Source: Cacajao melanocephalus (lineage: Eukaryota; Chordata; Mammalia; Primates; Pitheciidae). From it: a DNA stretch of 64,000 nt. Each line of letters begins with the position of its first letter. Positions within the stretch are counted from its first letter, which is position 1. Made by a program: the position numbers and the translations under genes. Below, piece by piece: positions 1 through 14,811 of this stretch. The DNA is taken from assembly GCA_963573385.1 (NCBI GenBank), contig CAUYLG010033258.1, positions 1-64,000 of the forward strand, written 5' to 3'. Under the pieces are notes generated by a model. That model was not told the DNA's origin. It searched no databases and was given only the letters and a program-made list of their open reading frames with translations.

Positions 1-145
1 AGAAATGCCAGATATAGGTGAAGGGGAGGAAAGCAGCAAATCACACTGCCACGTGTGTACCTATGCAACAATCTTGCATGTTCTTCACATGTACCCCAAA
101 ACCTAAAATACAATAAAAATTTAAAAATAAATAAATAAAAATTTT
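1..145 (+). mobile_element. L1 3' end (primate LINE-1 tail)
   Basis: The first 120 bases match the familiar end of primate L1: cacatgtaccccaaaacct followed by an A-rich AATAAA tail. The element is cut by the window edge, so only the extreme 3' UTR is present. The A-rich tail runs directly into the upstream edge of the LTR copy that follows. Confidence 0.85.
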
Positions 146-1801
146 TATTAGCCATTTAGGACAAAGTATTTAAAAGTCTGCAAGAAGTATTGGGGCACAG
201 CAAATGTCTCTAAATTCTTTAGCCTAAAATGGTTTAACCATGCTCATGTTTTGTATAGCTAATTGCTACAAGTCTGTAATTAAAATCAAGATTGCAGAAG
301 TTCAACACATAGAAATTAGTTTCATAACCTCATCTCTAGCTTTTTGTTTCTTAGCTTTTACATTGTTTAAAAATTTTTAGGTGTTGATGAATGCCTGCCC
401 ACCTCCATTCCCATATGTCCTAAAGCATTTAAATTGGCCATAAGTCTTTTGGCTCTAAGTCCATTGGTCATTGGTGATCTCAATGGGGAGCAGAATTGAC
501 CCAGGGTAGGCAGTAATGCCACCCCAACAATGCCATGGGACAAAATAAAAGTTTGGTGGTCACTGATGTTGCCTCTGGAAAATCTGGACCAGAAGAGGGA
601 GAATGTAACCCAAAAGTAAAATTCAAACCTCTGGACCATCTGAAAGGATCCCTTCTCTCAGCCAAAGGCATTCCAAAGTTAACCCGAAGAACTAGTTTTG
701 GCCATGATGGGAAGTGGAGGTTGGACATTCCTCACTATACTCTCCCCTCTTTGGAATTCAGGCACAACTGACCAGCATTAACATTAAAACAGAGATCTTA
801 AGATTGACAAAAGAGACTTTTTGCAGGAATAAGACCAAATTTCAGCATGACTCTAGTAAAGCATCACATGACAGATAGCAGGCGTAAGCCAAAAAAAATT
901 CGAAAGCCCTCCCCAATCATCAGAATGGACTTCCTCCTAGACCAGGACACTCTGGAGTTTAACCTGAAAGATCGGTTCAGGCCATGAAGGGAAGTGGGGG
1001 TCAGACATGCCTCACTATACCCTCCAGCATTAACATCAACACAGACCTTAAGTCTGATAAGAAACATTTACAATCTATTCTCTGTGAAGCCTGCTACCTG
1101 GAAGCTTCATCTGCATGATAAAACATTGGTTTCCACAACATCTTATCTTTTATTTTATTTTATTTTTTTTTGAGACAGAGTCTTGCTCTGATGCCCAGTG
1201 TGGAGTGCAGTGACATGATTTTTGGCTTACTGCAACCTCTACCTTCCAGATTCAACTGATTCTCATGCCTCAGCCTCCCAAGGAGCTGGGATTACAGGCA
1301 TGTGCCACCACATCCGGCTAATTTTTGTTATTTTTAGCAGAGATGAAGTTTTGCCATGTTGGCTAGGATGGTGTCAAACTCCTAGCCTCAAGTGATCCAC
1401 CTGCCTCAGCCTCCCAATGTGCTAGACTTACAGGCATGAGCCATGGCACCTGGCCTAACAACCCCTTAACTTACTCAGACATTCCTTTCTTTTAATTCTA
1501 AATCTTTAGACAATAACAAATCATTCAACCAATTATGAATCAGAAAATCTTTGGATCTACCTATTAGTTGGAAACGCCTGCTTGCAGTTGTCCCACCTTT
1601 CCAGACCAAACCAATGTACATCTTTATTGATTGACGTCTTAAACCTTTCTCCAGTGTATAAAACCATGTTGTGGGCTGACCATCTTCGGTACATGTTCTC
1701 AGGATCTCCTGAGGGCTGTGTCATAGGCAACTGGTTACTCATATTTGGCTCAGAACAAATCTCTTCATATATTTTACAGAATTTGATTCTTTTTGTCAAC
1801 A
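140..1801 (+). repeat. Upstream ERV LTR copy, interrupted by an Alu
   Basis: It aligns with 8,765-9,859: CCATGCTCATGTTTTGTAT here and CCATGCTTATGTTTTGTAT there, then a shared GGGACAAAATAAAAGTTTGG block. It is longer than the downstream copy for two reasons. An antisense Alu sits at about 1,147-1,455. A segment with aaagttaacc...ggccat...gggaagtgg...cctcactata also appears twice, near 675-745 and 955-1,022. The 3' end is gtcaaca at 1,801. Sequence just after it (cttggcaccc) could be a worn primer-binding site. Confidence 0.6.
1147..1455 (-). mobile_element. Alu (antisense)
   Basis: Poly-T followed by gagacagagtcttgctctg and ending ccatggcacctggcc marks a near-complete Alu in reverse orientation, inserted inside the upstream LTR. 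It is moderately diverged. Confidence 0.95.
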
Positions 1802-4800
1802 ATAACTTGGCACCCAAACATGTTGGGCCTCAGAAAAGACTCAGAATGCTAAAAGAGTTACCTGAACTTGGAGCTAAGGTACCAGCAGCGTCCTGTTGAA
1901 AGCCTCCATGACTTTGAGCTTCTCCTCTAGTGAAACTTGTAGGTCCTCCTGAACCCCAGATATTCATTTTAATGATGGTCCCTGGTTTATTCTGAGCTGG
2001 ATTTTTTTCTTCTAGGACGTTGTTTGGGATCCTAATTCTTCTAGCTCAGAGGTGCATTCTAAAGGGCACTCTCCATTGTCTTTTTCTAAATATAAGGAAA
2101 ACAACCCCCTTTCAAGCACCCCATTTGGTTTCTAGTTTGGAAGTGCATTCTAAAGCATTTTCTCCATTGTTTACCCCCACCAAAATAAAGCTCACTTGGT
2201 TTGTCTGCACAGTTGCATGAAGAACTGAATTGTCCTTTTCATAAATAAATGAGAAACTGAGCTCCCTAACTCCAAAGAGAAAAGGCATTTTGCTCATCCC
2301 AGTTGAAAGGCGCTCCTGGGTGAATGGGGGCCAAGTGAGAGTGTCTGGGGCACTGACCCCCTGTGATATGCAGTGGCCCTACAGAGAACCTCCAACAAAA
2401 TTAGTTTTAAAGGGCTCATCCAGGAAACATTTAAGAGCCAGTCACTCCACATTTTGAGCCCTTTGAGAGGTGACAGACTACAGAGAAAGAAACTGAGACA
2501 CATGGACACATAAGAGATGGAAATGATTCAGTGGTGAAACACTGTGGAGCCCTGCACACAATCAGCACACATAAGTGCACCACACTAAACCCTAGGCTAG
2601 AACTTAGTTTCTCCTTTTTTTAAAAAAAAAAAAGAAGGTGGGAAACAAATCATCTAAGAATGAGAAAAGATAAGGAAAACAACCCCTTTTCAGGCACCCT
2701 GTTGGTTTCATGATACCTGTATTTTTCAAGGGCATGCCAGGTTTTCTGGTAGTCCAGCTGGTTACATATTGGTCTGTTGTGCACATTGTAAACCCATGGG
2801 CAAATTACATCAAGAAAAAATTCAGAGCCCAAAGATCAACCTGCAAGTATACAGCTCCTAAGTTCTCTATTTGTCTATTTTCTTTTCTGCCTGCTTTAAA
2901 TCAGCTGTTACTTTTCTACTAAGATAAATACCACTGTTTGGATCCATGCTTTTTGTGTGTTGTTTATTTTTGTAAACCAATGAGTTTGTTTTAATATCTC
3001 ATGGCTAGATTTCTGAAGTAAAAGCTACAGGATATTTGTATGAGCATTCATATCTGTGTTTCTGCATAGATACACATATTTTGTTTTGTGTTTTGGTCGC
3101 AGGTACCAAAGTGGCATAAAGTTAAGAAGTATTCATAAATTAAGTTAATAATAAACCCAAATACTTTTCAAGTTCACTTAAGTAAAACCTTTGATAAATA
3201 AGCTGGCCTTAAAATTATTGGTAAAGTAATAATAGAGATGTCTTAAGAGTTGTTATCATTTTGTTTCCATTTATTGATCAAGCCGTTTCATACTTATCCT
3301 GCCAAATAATATAAGGTATCAAAATTTGGCATAAAGCTTACAGAACTATAAACCCAGCCCCAAACAGAAAGATCTTTGCTTGTCTATTGTTGATAAATAA
3401 GACATTTAGTGTTGTTAGTTTAATGAAAATAGCTAAATCCTGAGTTATTGGTAATATACATATATTTAACCTTTTTTCTTAAACACCTGAAATTCATATG
3501 CTATAAAATAATTAACAGGGAAATAACTTGATGATGACTATCACAGTTTTCATGAATAATCTATGTAAATTCTTAAAAAGAAATTTATCAGTAAATGTAA
3601 TAAAGTAAATCTTTGTAAACAAACTTGTCATATAATTTAGGATCTATAGTTATATCAAATTAAATAATATATATTCATTAAATGTCAAAGTAATTTTCAA
3701 ATTATACTATAGGAAAACATTTTTCTAAAGAATGTCTTAAAAGGTAAATAATTTTTTGTGTAATTCAAAGGTTATTTAAAGGTTATATATTATAACAAAG
3801 GAAATAAACCAGGAAATAAGAGACATAAAGTTATACATATTAAGAAGTACTTTTTGATTACAAAGGTTAAAAAATGACTTTATATGAGAGAGAGAATATT
3901 CTATGGTAAATTTCTGTCCTAAAATAAAATAACTGGTTATTTAAGAAATAGGGATATTCAGGACAAAAGAGAAAGTCCAAGCATGTTGTGAATGGTCTGT
4001 GTAAGCTGTAAAAGGTTAGCAAAAGAGTAATTTATTTTAAAAGTTATATGATCAAGTTGGCTATACTTAAAAGGAAATTATAATAGTCTTTCTAGAAACT
4101 GGCCTTTGATATTAAAGATACACTACACAAAACTAAAGAACTGGTTAGAACTAATATTATTAAAATTGACTTACTCTTAATGCAAGAATTTTTTTGTTTT
4201 TAAATTATATAATCTTACTTTTTGAAATTCTTCAGATTGATATCTCAGAAGTTCAACTTCTGATATACCCTGTTACTTCAGCTCTTTCTCCCTTTTGAGA
4301 AGGCCTGGGATGGTAACTTTATCTTTCAATGTTTGTTGGCTCCTGTAATGTTTTTTATTAATAGTCAAAATTAAAGAAGAGAATTTTTGAAAACAGGAAT
4401 GAAAAATATTTTGGATCTGTCTTTGTCTGTATGTCTATTATTTCTATGTTTCTATGTGTCATGTGGAAGTGATATTTCACAACTATATGAAAGAACTCTA
4501 ATCACTTGACTTAAAGAAAAGTGCTTATCAGATTAATAACAGCTAGCTCTAATACCTTTTAGTTCACATGACCTTAGTAATACTTGGTAAGATTAATCTG
4601 ATAAATTTAAACAAAATTTTCTCCAGTAGTTAAAAATCTTAAAGTCATGTTATGTTAAATTAAGTAACCTGAGTTTTCTTCCACAGGGAATTTGAGTTAC
4701 TAAGAAATACAACAGTAGGAGAGTAAAAAGTGCTTTTGGTGAGGTTTATAAAAACACGAGGATGTGGGTTTTGCTAAAAAATGTAAAATTTCCCACTTTA

Positions 4801-5582
4801 GAGGCTATTTAAGAGTCACTTTAAAATAAAGAAAAAATATGTAGGTAAACCAAAATGTATAAAGAGAAAATAAAAAGGTGGGGAATGAGAAACCTTGACT
4901 CTTGGGTTACCATATGATCAATCATCTTAAGGAACTGCAGTTGGGCTGCATTCAGTTACTAAAGGTAAAACTTAGCAGTGGAATTTAGAGTTGGATCATA
5001 CTCATCTTCACAGGGAGTTCACTGAATGCATAAGAAAATGTAAACTAACAAAGAAAAGGTAAAATAGTCAATACATTGGTTATGGTCATCTGTAATAGCT
5101 AAAATGAAAGTAAAAGAAAATGCTGGGTTGGGCCTTAAGGCTGGACCAAGCTCAGATGTGGGTCTGTCTCAGCTCTGGCCACCAGCCTCAAAGCTAGCAC
5201 AAAAAGAAAAATTAAATCAGGGTAACAAAAGTTACCTCTCAGTCCTGTTGTTAACAAAAAGATAGTCAATGTGGAGGGAAGGGCAAAACCAAACAACTAT
5301 TAAAACCAGAGGGTATACTGTAAAGGAAATGTTCCATTTTGTAGACTCCATCAGCTTCCTGAGAAACCTTTACTATGATAGATTATAACTACTTTAATGA
5401 TAGTATCTTTAACTTTAAATGCAATAGAATGAGAAGGCATATTTGGGTTGATTCAAGACTCACAGCTCTATTAAACAATCACTGATATGTGATCCAGACA
5501 CACAGGATATTATTTCTGAGAGAATGGCCAGCCTAGTGGACTGGATAAATGCCACTGTAAGGTCCGTTTACCCTGAGAAGGT
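1802..5582 (+). other. Non-coding ERV interior, part 1
   Basis: About 3.8 kb of AT-rich sequence with no open frame resembling a known protein. Near the LTR it holds local repeats: aaggaaaacaacccc blocks at about 2,095 and 2,672, and gtgcattctaaag blocks at about 2,052 and 2,142. From 3,000 to 5,500 I see only degenerate A/T-rich sequence. By position it should be proviral leader, gag and pol remnants, but I cannot demonstrate that. Confidence 0.4.
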
Positions 5583-5958
5583 GTATTAGTCCATTATTGC
5601 ATTGTTACAAAGAACTATTTGTGACTGGGCAATTTATTAAAAAAAAAAAAAAGAGGTTTAATTGTTTCTGCAGACCATATAGGAAGCATGGCTGGGGAGG
5701 CCTCAGGAAACTTACAATCATGGTGAAAGGTGAACAGGAAAACAGCCACATCTTTATGCACCCAGAGTAGGAGGAAGAGAGAGAAGAGGGAGTTGCAACA
5801 CACTTTTAAACAATCAGATCCCATGAGAACTCACCGCTACAAGAACAGCGAGGGGGAAGTCAGCCCCCATGATCCAATCATCTCCCACAAGGCCCCTCTT
5901 CCAAATTGGGGATTACATTTGACATGAGATTTTGGTGGGGACACAGAGCCAAACCATG
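5583..5958 (-). mobile_element. MaLR LTR (MST/THE1-like), antisense
   Basis: Read on the minus strand it starts with atggtttggctctgtgtccc, continues through the tgagatctgattg and ttgtaagtttcctgaggcctc blocks, and ends at ggactaatacac. These are standard landmarks of MaLR LTRs. It appears as a solo LTR inserted into the ERV interior, opposite to its orientation. Confidence 0.85.
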
Positions 5959-6844
5959 TTAGAAGGGGACTTCCCAACTCTCTAGAAATTACCAAGCAAA
6001 GTAGCAGCAGACATGCTTCATATGCAAGCCATGTGGGACTGGCATTAAGACCAGGATATTCTCCCACTGAAAATGTTTATAACCCAGGTCATGGTAAATG
6101 CTGTGGTTAAAGGGGTCCTTCTACATGGGCCCCCCAGGTGACATTACTCCTACAGAATCAAAGAACTGTTTGAGAACCCTTGTCAAATTTGCTGCCCCAT
6201 CTAGGTCTTACAGATGCTAATAAAAATTTACAGTAATTAATAAAATTAAAAATGGGAAAGGCAAAAAAAAAAAATCAAAGGACTCACGCCAGAAGGGCAG
6301 TGAAAGTCATTAGATGGTTATTAAGAAATGAAATAAATAAAATGAAAATTGATAGGGTTAAAACAAACAACACTATCAAAGGTTGAGTGGACCATGGGAA
6401 CCTCCTCCAGCATTAAAGGGCCCCACACTAGTTTTCTGCATTTGCCCCAGATTGGAGAAATTTAAGAACAATCAAATGGCAAAGGTTATAATGAGAAAGC
6501 TGACATTGCCTTAGGTAATGTTGAGGCAAATTAAGATAAAGATTTACAAAAGGGTGTGAGTACTTTTGCTCAACTCCCTGCTGGGAACGTAAATCTTTTT
6601 TCACCAGAGAGGTAAAATGGTATGGGGGTAAAGAAGGAAATTCCTGGGACCAGAACATAAAAATGTAAATGTTGATAGGATTATGAAATTTGAGATATTT
6701 AAACAGACTTTATGTAACGTAGTTGTGGTTTCTTTATGTAACTGACTTATGAAAGTGGGTATTGTATGCGACTGGGGGATGTTTCCCCTACCTAGGAATA
6801 TAAAAGTGAAGGCATGTAAATCTGCCCATTAAAAAATGTTAATT
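5959..6844 (+). other. Non-coding ERV interior, part 2
   Basis: Continuation of the decayed proviral interior between the MaLR LTR and an Alu. Short A-runs are present near 6,260. I see no gene, motif or additional repeat I can name. Confidence 0.35.
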
Positions 6845-8764
<1,920 letters not shown>

Positions 8765-9859
8765 ATACTTTATCAGCCACCTTAGGACAAATTACTAAAA
8801 GACCACAAAAAGCATTATGGCAAAACAAAAGACCCTAAATTCCTTAGCTTAAAAGGTTTTAACCATGCTTATGTTTTGTATTGCTAATCACTATAAGTCT
8901 GTTACTAAAACAAAAATTATAGGAGGTCAACACATAGAAGTTAAAGCTAAGTCAATTTTGAACCTCACCTTTGTCTTTTGGTTTGTTGACTTTTGGTTTT
9001 ATATCACTTAAAAAAATTAAGGTTAATAATGAATGCCTGTCGACATTCATTCCCACCTGGCTTACAATATTTAAATTGGTCATAAGTTTTTTTGTCTTTA
9101 AGTCCCTTGGCCATGGGCTCCCACAAAGGGACAGGATGGATACAGGGCAGGCAGCCATGCCACCCAGCAATGCTATGGGACAAAATAAAAGTTTGGTGGC
9201 CACTGGTGTTGCTTCTGACAAATCTTGGCCAGAAGGGGGAGAATGTAAAATGAAAATAAAATTCTAAGTCCCACAATCATCTGAATGGGCCCTTCCTCTT
9301 GGCTAAGGGCTTTTCAAAGTTAACCTGAAAATCTACTTCAGGCCATAATGGAAAGGGGGAGCTAGACATACCTCATTATACCCTCTTCCCTTTTGGAATT
9401 ACTGATAGAACAGACTCCTTAAGTCTGATAAGAAATATTTACTATCTATTCTCTCTGAAGCCTGCTACCTGGAGGCTTCATCTGCATGATAAAACATTGG
9501 TTTCTACAATCCCTTACCTTAACCCAGACATGTCTTTCTATTGACTCTAAGTCTTTAGAGAGTAACTTAACTCTTTCACCCAATTGCCAATCAGAAATGT
9601 TTTAATCTACCTATGACCTGGAAGAGCCCCCAGCTTTCAGTTGTTCTGCCTTTCCAGATCTAACCAATGTACATCTTCCATGTGCTGACTGACAGTTTAT
9701 GTCTCCCTAAATTGTATAAAACCACACTGTGGCCCAACTACTTTGGGCACATGTTCTCAGGATCTCCTGAGGGCTGTGTCATGGGCCATTGGTCATTCAC
9801 ATTTGTCACAGAATAAATCTCTTTAAATATTTTACAGAGTTTGATTCTTTTTATCAGCA
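8765..9859 (+). repeat. Downstream ERV LTR copy
   Basis: Colinear with the upstream copy but without the Alu and without the duplicated internal segment. Promoter-like tgtataaaaccacactgtgg lies at 9,713, AATAAA at 9,811 and the terminal cagca ends near 9,859. Divergence from the upstream copy is visible by eye throughout, so the integration is old. Confidence 0.6.
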
Positions 9860-11570
9860 TTACAAAGACATTTTTCTGTGTCTAAACCACACCCTTTCTT
9901 ATCTTAAACACCCAAGAATAGTCCCTGTTGTGATAACAATTTTAGGCAAAAAACTAAAAAAGGAAGTAACACAATACAAAAGGAAGAAGTTTAAGATCTC
10001 AGAAGAACTTGTGTGTTTATACTTTTAAAGTTTCATAAAGAAAAACAGAGGTTTCTCTCTAAAAAGGAGTCTGGTGCCTTCCCTGTTTTGTTTAAGCTGT
10101 TAGAAATTATTTTAGGTCCATCATGCAGCAGTGTGGCAAGGGAAAGACAGAAGTAAATGGAGAAAATAGAATTCAGTCAACTGAGAAGAAAAAACAAACT
10201 TTTTCTCAAAAAACAAATACTAGGAGAAAAAAAGCATAAGGGATACACACACACATATTTATATAAAACACCCCCCCATCCCACACACACACATACTTCA
10301 TGGATATTAGCTTTTAGTTAAGTTGATTTTTAATCATAGAGCTCTTAAAAAATCCTTTTAAATCTCATTGTCATAGTTTAGCTGGGACAGACTGCTAGTA
10401 TTTCAAAAGTAACCCAAAAATCAAATCAGAAAGGATATGATTTAGGAACCAAACCCAGACTATCATGGTGAAAAAGGGCAGAATCTTAGGTACTGAACTA
10501 GAGCATGAGGTGACCACCATTGCTCTTTCAGTTTGACTTGGCTAGTAAAAGGTGGCCTTGTTATGTAAATGAAGACCTTCAGGTAGTCAAATATGGAACT
10601 GTCCTTTCGATTTGACCAAAGGAAATCTACCATTTGGTCAAACCCAAGGGGCAAAAGACCGAAACAACAACAATAAAAAAAGAAAAAGAAAACAGAAACA
10701 AACAAAAAAACACTTAAGAAAAGCAAATGACTGCCCAATTTATACAATTACTGAGTGCTCTAATAGTAAGGAGAAATTCAGACTGGCTGGTTGTTAATCT
10801 TAAATGTTTGTAGTTAAGAGTTTCCAAGATAAAATTTTAATTCAGCTACTTAACCAGGAATGGGGTCCATGCTGAAGACTGCTCTCCACCATCTTAGCAG
10901 CAGGAAAAAAACACAAACTTGCCTTCCCTGTCGGAAGTGAGCTGAAACTCCAGGAAAGAGTTGCCTGTTCTCCATCACTATGGAAGCAGGAAAACTCACC
11001 TTCCTTGTTGGGAGCAAGTAAAACACCAGAAAAGAGTTGTACAGCAAAAGAACCCTCAGATCTCAACTATATTTTGCGAGATAAGCAATTTTCTAAAGGA
11101 GGGATCTAATAGGCCTCAGCAAATTGTCCTATTGGTTTGAGAAATGACAATCTCTCAAACTGGTACCAAGCACCAATAGGAAATTTATGGATCAGGATCA
11201 CCTCCAATCAGAGTCCCTTGCATTGGTTGCTAAGGATGCAATACATAGCCCCAACCCACACGAGCTGGGCAGGTTAGGGAGATAGGACACATGTAAAAAA
11301 CTATTATTAATAATACAAGATAGACAACTGTCACATGAGTAGCACAAATGGATGTTATGGAAAATCCAAGAAAGAAGTAAAAACAGTATTAGAAAAAAAT
11401 TAATTAGATTACAGATTACAGTCTAGAAAGGGTAGGCAAGTTTACCAGTGTTGAAAAGCGTGATTTGAAGTGAAGTAAAATCTAAGTCTTCTGGTTCATT
11501 TGGTAGGACTTTTTCATGAAACTATGCCACAGTAACACTAAGGAAAATAATCTTAACAACAGCAGTAGTT
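9860..11570. other. Unassigned sequence, possibly ERV-like
   Basis: No gene recognised. It contains a CA/C-rich microsatellite near 10,241-10,293 and an A-rich run near 10,660-10,710. Two similar segments lie at about 10,901-10,965 and 10,985-11,040, each with caggaaaa...acttgcc/ctcacc...ttcc and caggaaagagttg or cagaaaagagttg. This tandem similarity is typical of LTR or ERV leader DNA, but I cannot name the family. Confidence 0.35.
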
Positions 11571-11865
11571 GGTTGGGTGCAGTGACTGATACCTATAGTC
11601 CCAGCACTTTGGGAGACCAAAGCAGGGGGATTACTCAAGGCTAGGAGTTTGAGACCAGCCTGTGAAACATAGTGAGACCTTACCTCTACCAAAAAAAAAA
11701 AAATTAATTAGCCAGGCATAGTGCTATGGCACCGGTAGTCCTAGCTGCTCAGGATGCTTAGGCAGGAGGACTCCTTGAGCCTAGGATTTTGAGGCTGCAA
11801 TGAGCTATGATGGCACCACCCTGGGTGACAAGCAACACCTTGTCTCTTAATAAGAAACGAAAATA
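11571..11865 (+). mobile_element. Alu (old, diverged)
   Basis: ggttgggtgcagtgactgat at the start and an A-rich linker at 11,691-11,703. The second arm is shortened, ending ccctgggtgacaagcaac...tgtctc. Confidence 0.9.
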
Positions 11866-11884
11866 AAAACAGCAGTAGTAAACA

Positions 11885-12075
11885 CTTGGAAGGCACCTTT
11901 TACAAGTTAGACACTTTATACATATTATCTTATTAAATCCTCACAATAACCCTAGGAGGGAGGTACTATATTTTTCCCCATTTTACAGATGAGAAAATTG
12001 AAGTGTAGGAAGATAATTAACTTGCCTAAAGTCTAACAACCAGAAAGTGTCTAAGACAGGACTTAATCCCAGGTT
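11885..12075 (-). mobile_element. MIR SINE (antisense)
   Basis: The blocks attttacagatgagaaaattg, aacttgcctaaagtc and aatcctcacaataaccctag follow the reverse complement of the MIR consensus. Confidence 0.8.
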
Positions 12076-12579
12076 TCCAACCAATCACAATGGAAGGTTG
12101 AAGGGAAGAGAAGGACAGGGTAAGCAGGATCCAGGGGAATGACAAGCCAACTCTTAGTGGTAGAAATGGACATTCATGGCAAGTCAATGCGCCACTTTTA
12201 CTGGAAGAAGGAATACAATTAGAGGAGTTAGCAGACACAGAACAGTGTATGAGTGCAGACAGAAGGAGACTTTGAACACCAACCCAAACAACAAATTTTC
12301 TATGTGTCTGTTGTTTATTTGGGGAGAAGACAGGAACAGAAGATGGGAGTCTGATAGTTGAGGGCTTTCTTTTTAGACTCATCTGGTCACAGACAGAATG
12401 AAGAGCAAGAGTCCAGTGGCAGAGAGACCTGTCAGTGGCTAATGTCAGTGGCTCTGAGGAAGAATGGGTGTTTTTCAGGTGTTCCTCAACTTGCCAGGGA
12501 CATACAGCCACAAATCCACCTCCCAATCCAACCACAGAGTGTCAAGAAAATGATACTCTGCACCTATCTCTCCCTACAG
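12076..12579 (+). other. Sequence upstream of the first pseudogene coding segment
   Basis: No repeat or exon recognised. By position it would be the intron or leader ahead of the first ACSM4-like coding segment. It ends in a pyrimidine-rich acceptor tract (cacctatctctccctacag at 12,561-12,579). Confidence 0.4.
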
Positions 12580-12831
12580 GTTATAGTACTTCTGTGTGAA
12601 TAGCAGTAAACAAAGTCCTCTGGGAACCATGAAGAATTTTTCCACTATTACCAGACATTTAGATTTATCTGGCTTACCAAGCCACCCAGCCGGCACTTTC
12701 ACAAAGATCACCAACTATGGATACCTCTGACTCTTGCTGACTTTTAAGCCATAAATTGCTATGACAGGTCATTATCTAAAAACTTTAACTTTGCTGGGGA
12801 TGTGCTAGACCAGTGGTCCCAAAAGGAGAAG
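12580..12831 (+). pseudogene. ACSM4-like coding segment 1 (N-terminus), broken
   Basis: The acceptor ctctccctacag precedes it and a candidate ATG lies at 12,629. From about 12,655 the ACSM frame reads TFRFIWLTKPP, then DHQLWIPLTLADF, then a TAA stop at 12,745-12,747 where the family has a charged residue, then NFNFAGDVLDQWSQKEK. The ATG is two bases out of phase with the rest, so the start is also frameshifted. The segment would encode the mitochondrial targeting region. After the last codon (AAG, 12,829-12,831) the donor reads TT instead of GT. Confidence 0.88.
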
Positions 12832-13769
12832 TTATAAGACGATGGGCTTCCATCAGATGCTTGGTGTCCCCTTATCCCTCAGTCTTCCATTTCCTTGTTC
12901 TGTGATCCACCACTTAATTTCAATGCAATTATTTCACCCTCTTGGTTTCCTTTGTTTGTTTTCCAATTGCCTTCCCCTCTCCTCAGGGAAGAAAGATCCT
13001 CAGCCACATATGGTTGGCTGACTCTGGAGCCTCCTAGGTCCCCTATCCCCATGGTGGTTCCTCACAGAGTTATGCCTCTTTTCCTTTCTTTTCTTCAAGT
13101 CCCACACAACAGCTTTGTCTTCAAGCTGGTCACAGGCTTATCCAAAAAATAGTCATCTGAGCTTTGGTTTTATGATCACAGTTATCATTGGGGTAATTAG
13201 GAGAGAATCAGAGGTTGGCAAGAATAAAACAAGCAACCCTTACACAATATTTGCAGTGCAGCCTCAGAATGAAGTCTCTGTGTACTGACTCTCATCCCAT
13301 GCCAGATACTGAGCTAAACACTTAAGCTATCAGTGCTTATCAAAATGCACTGCAGGACCCATGGATGAGAAGATGATGTCAGGTACTAGATAGACAAAGT
13401 ATTAAATAACATTAAATCATTTAATCCTTCCTGTTAAATAGAGAAGAAAAGCCTTCCTTGAAAGCCACTGTCTTTAACACCTAACACTTCCTAAACATTC
13501 TCTTGAATAGAGACTGCAGGTAGAAGCTGATTATGTCTAGGTAAAATGTAACAGCATAGTTTTGTTTTCAGCATATTTATTTTTCAATAACCTGTTTTAG
13601 CAAGTGGTAATAACTTTCTAATAATGGTGCTGATTAAGTACATTATCCTTCTTAAGTAAATGCATATGCATAAAAAGTGAATCAATGTAAAGAAATATAC
13701 AAAGTAAAGAACAATAGTCTAGGTGCAGACAGAGCTGAGAAATAGTGATACTCAAATAACCAAAGGTTG
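12832..13769 (+). other. Pseudogene intron, no element recognised
   Basis: About 0.9 kb between coding segment 1 and a MIR fragment. I see no clear repeat, exon or open frame with a recognisable product. Confidence 0.4.
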
Positions 13770-13925
13770 AGAAATACTGACCTATATTATTTCACCAAAT
13801 CCCCATAACCACCTGGGAGATTTGCAGATGAGGAACTTGACCTCATAAAAGCTAAGCCACTTATCCAAGGTCACACAGGTCCAAAAGAACATGAGTGGAG
13901 TCCTGATCTTTACAGAGGTTATATA
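13770..13925 (-). mobile_element. MIR SINE (antisense)
   Basis: The blocks tttgcagatgaggaacttga, agccacttatccaaggtcac and acacaggtcc follow the reverse complement of MIR. Confidence 0.7.
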
Positions 13926-14811
13926 CAGAGGGCAGGACACATCTGTCATATAATAAATTGGAGTGACCTGGAGTATGAGCACAGTGCTAAAGGAATACAG
14001 AGAAGTCAGTGGGGAAACAAAGAGAAGGCTAAGAAAACCTCACAGACCAACTGAAATGTCAACTGGGCTTTTAAGTATTCACCAGCCAGGAAAGATAAAA
14101 GCAGCATTCCAGATAGGGGAAAGAAAGGGAAGTGATTTTTTTTTCCAGATAATACATAAAGCAAAGAGGTTTTCCAACACGGATGAATCACTTTGTAGAA
14201 TGATGGGTAAGAAGTTTCCTCTAGAAGTCCATCCATCAATTAATTCATGCGCTCTTCCACCCTCTCCTTGTGACCTGTGTAACACACATCTCAGCCTTTG
14301 GGTACAAAGAGATGTCTGGTTCCTAATCAAACTTAGTAGATCCATTCAGATTATTTAGATAGGACAGAATCTAACTTAAGCAAGAAAAAATGTATTTGAG
14401 GAATATAGGAGAGCTCACAAAATTGGGCTGAAAGCTGGAGAGTTCATCTCAATGAGGACAAGAACCAAGACAGCTCCGTGGGGATGCATAAGCATCAAGA
14501 ACCCACAGACAAGTTTCGTACCAATTATTTTCTAATTTTTGATTCTATTTTTGATTCAGAAAACTAAAAAGTCTAGCGAGATAAGGTCTGATTGGCCCAA
14601 CTTTGGTCAAATGCTCACCCATTGCTCAGGGAAAGGTAAAAGCACCCCGAGAGAGTCTCTTCTCGAGGCTATGTTCAATAAGAGAGGAGTAGAGACAAAC
14701 TCTGGTGCTGTTAGCAGAATGCACCATAACTGGTGTCAAGAGCAGGTGCCCCATATAACAGTAACCAGTCATGTAAACCTACACCTCTCTTTCCCATGTG
14801 TCCCTGGCCAG
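13926..14811 (+). other. Pseudogene intron, 3' part, with acceptor
   Basis: No repeat recognised. It ends in the pyrimidine tract ctctctttcccatgtgtccc and the acceptor AG at 14,810-14,811. The last 44 bases are duplicated at 15,442-15,485. Confidence 0.45.

Noticed and set aside
12026..12535. 169-codon minus-strand open frame
   Set aside because: It overlaps a MIR and has no similarity to any protein I know.
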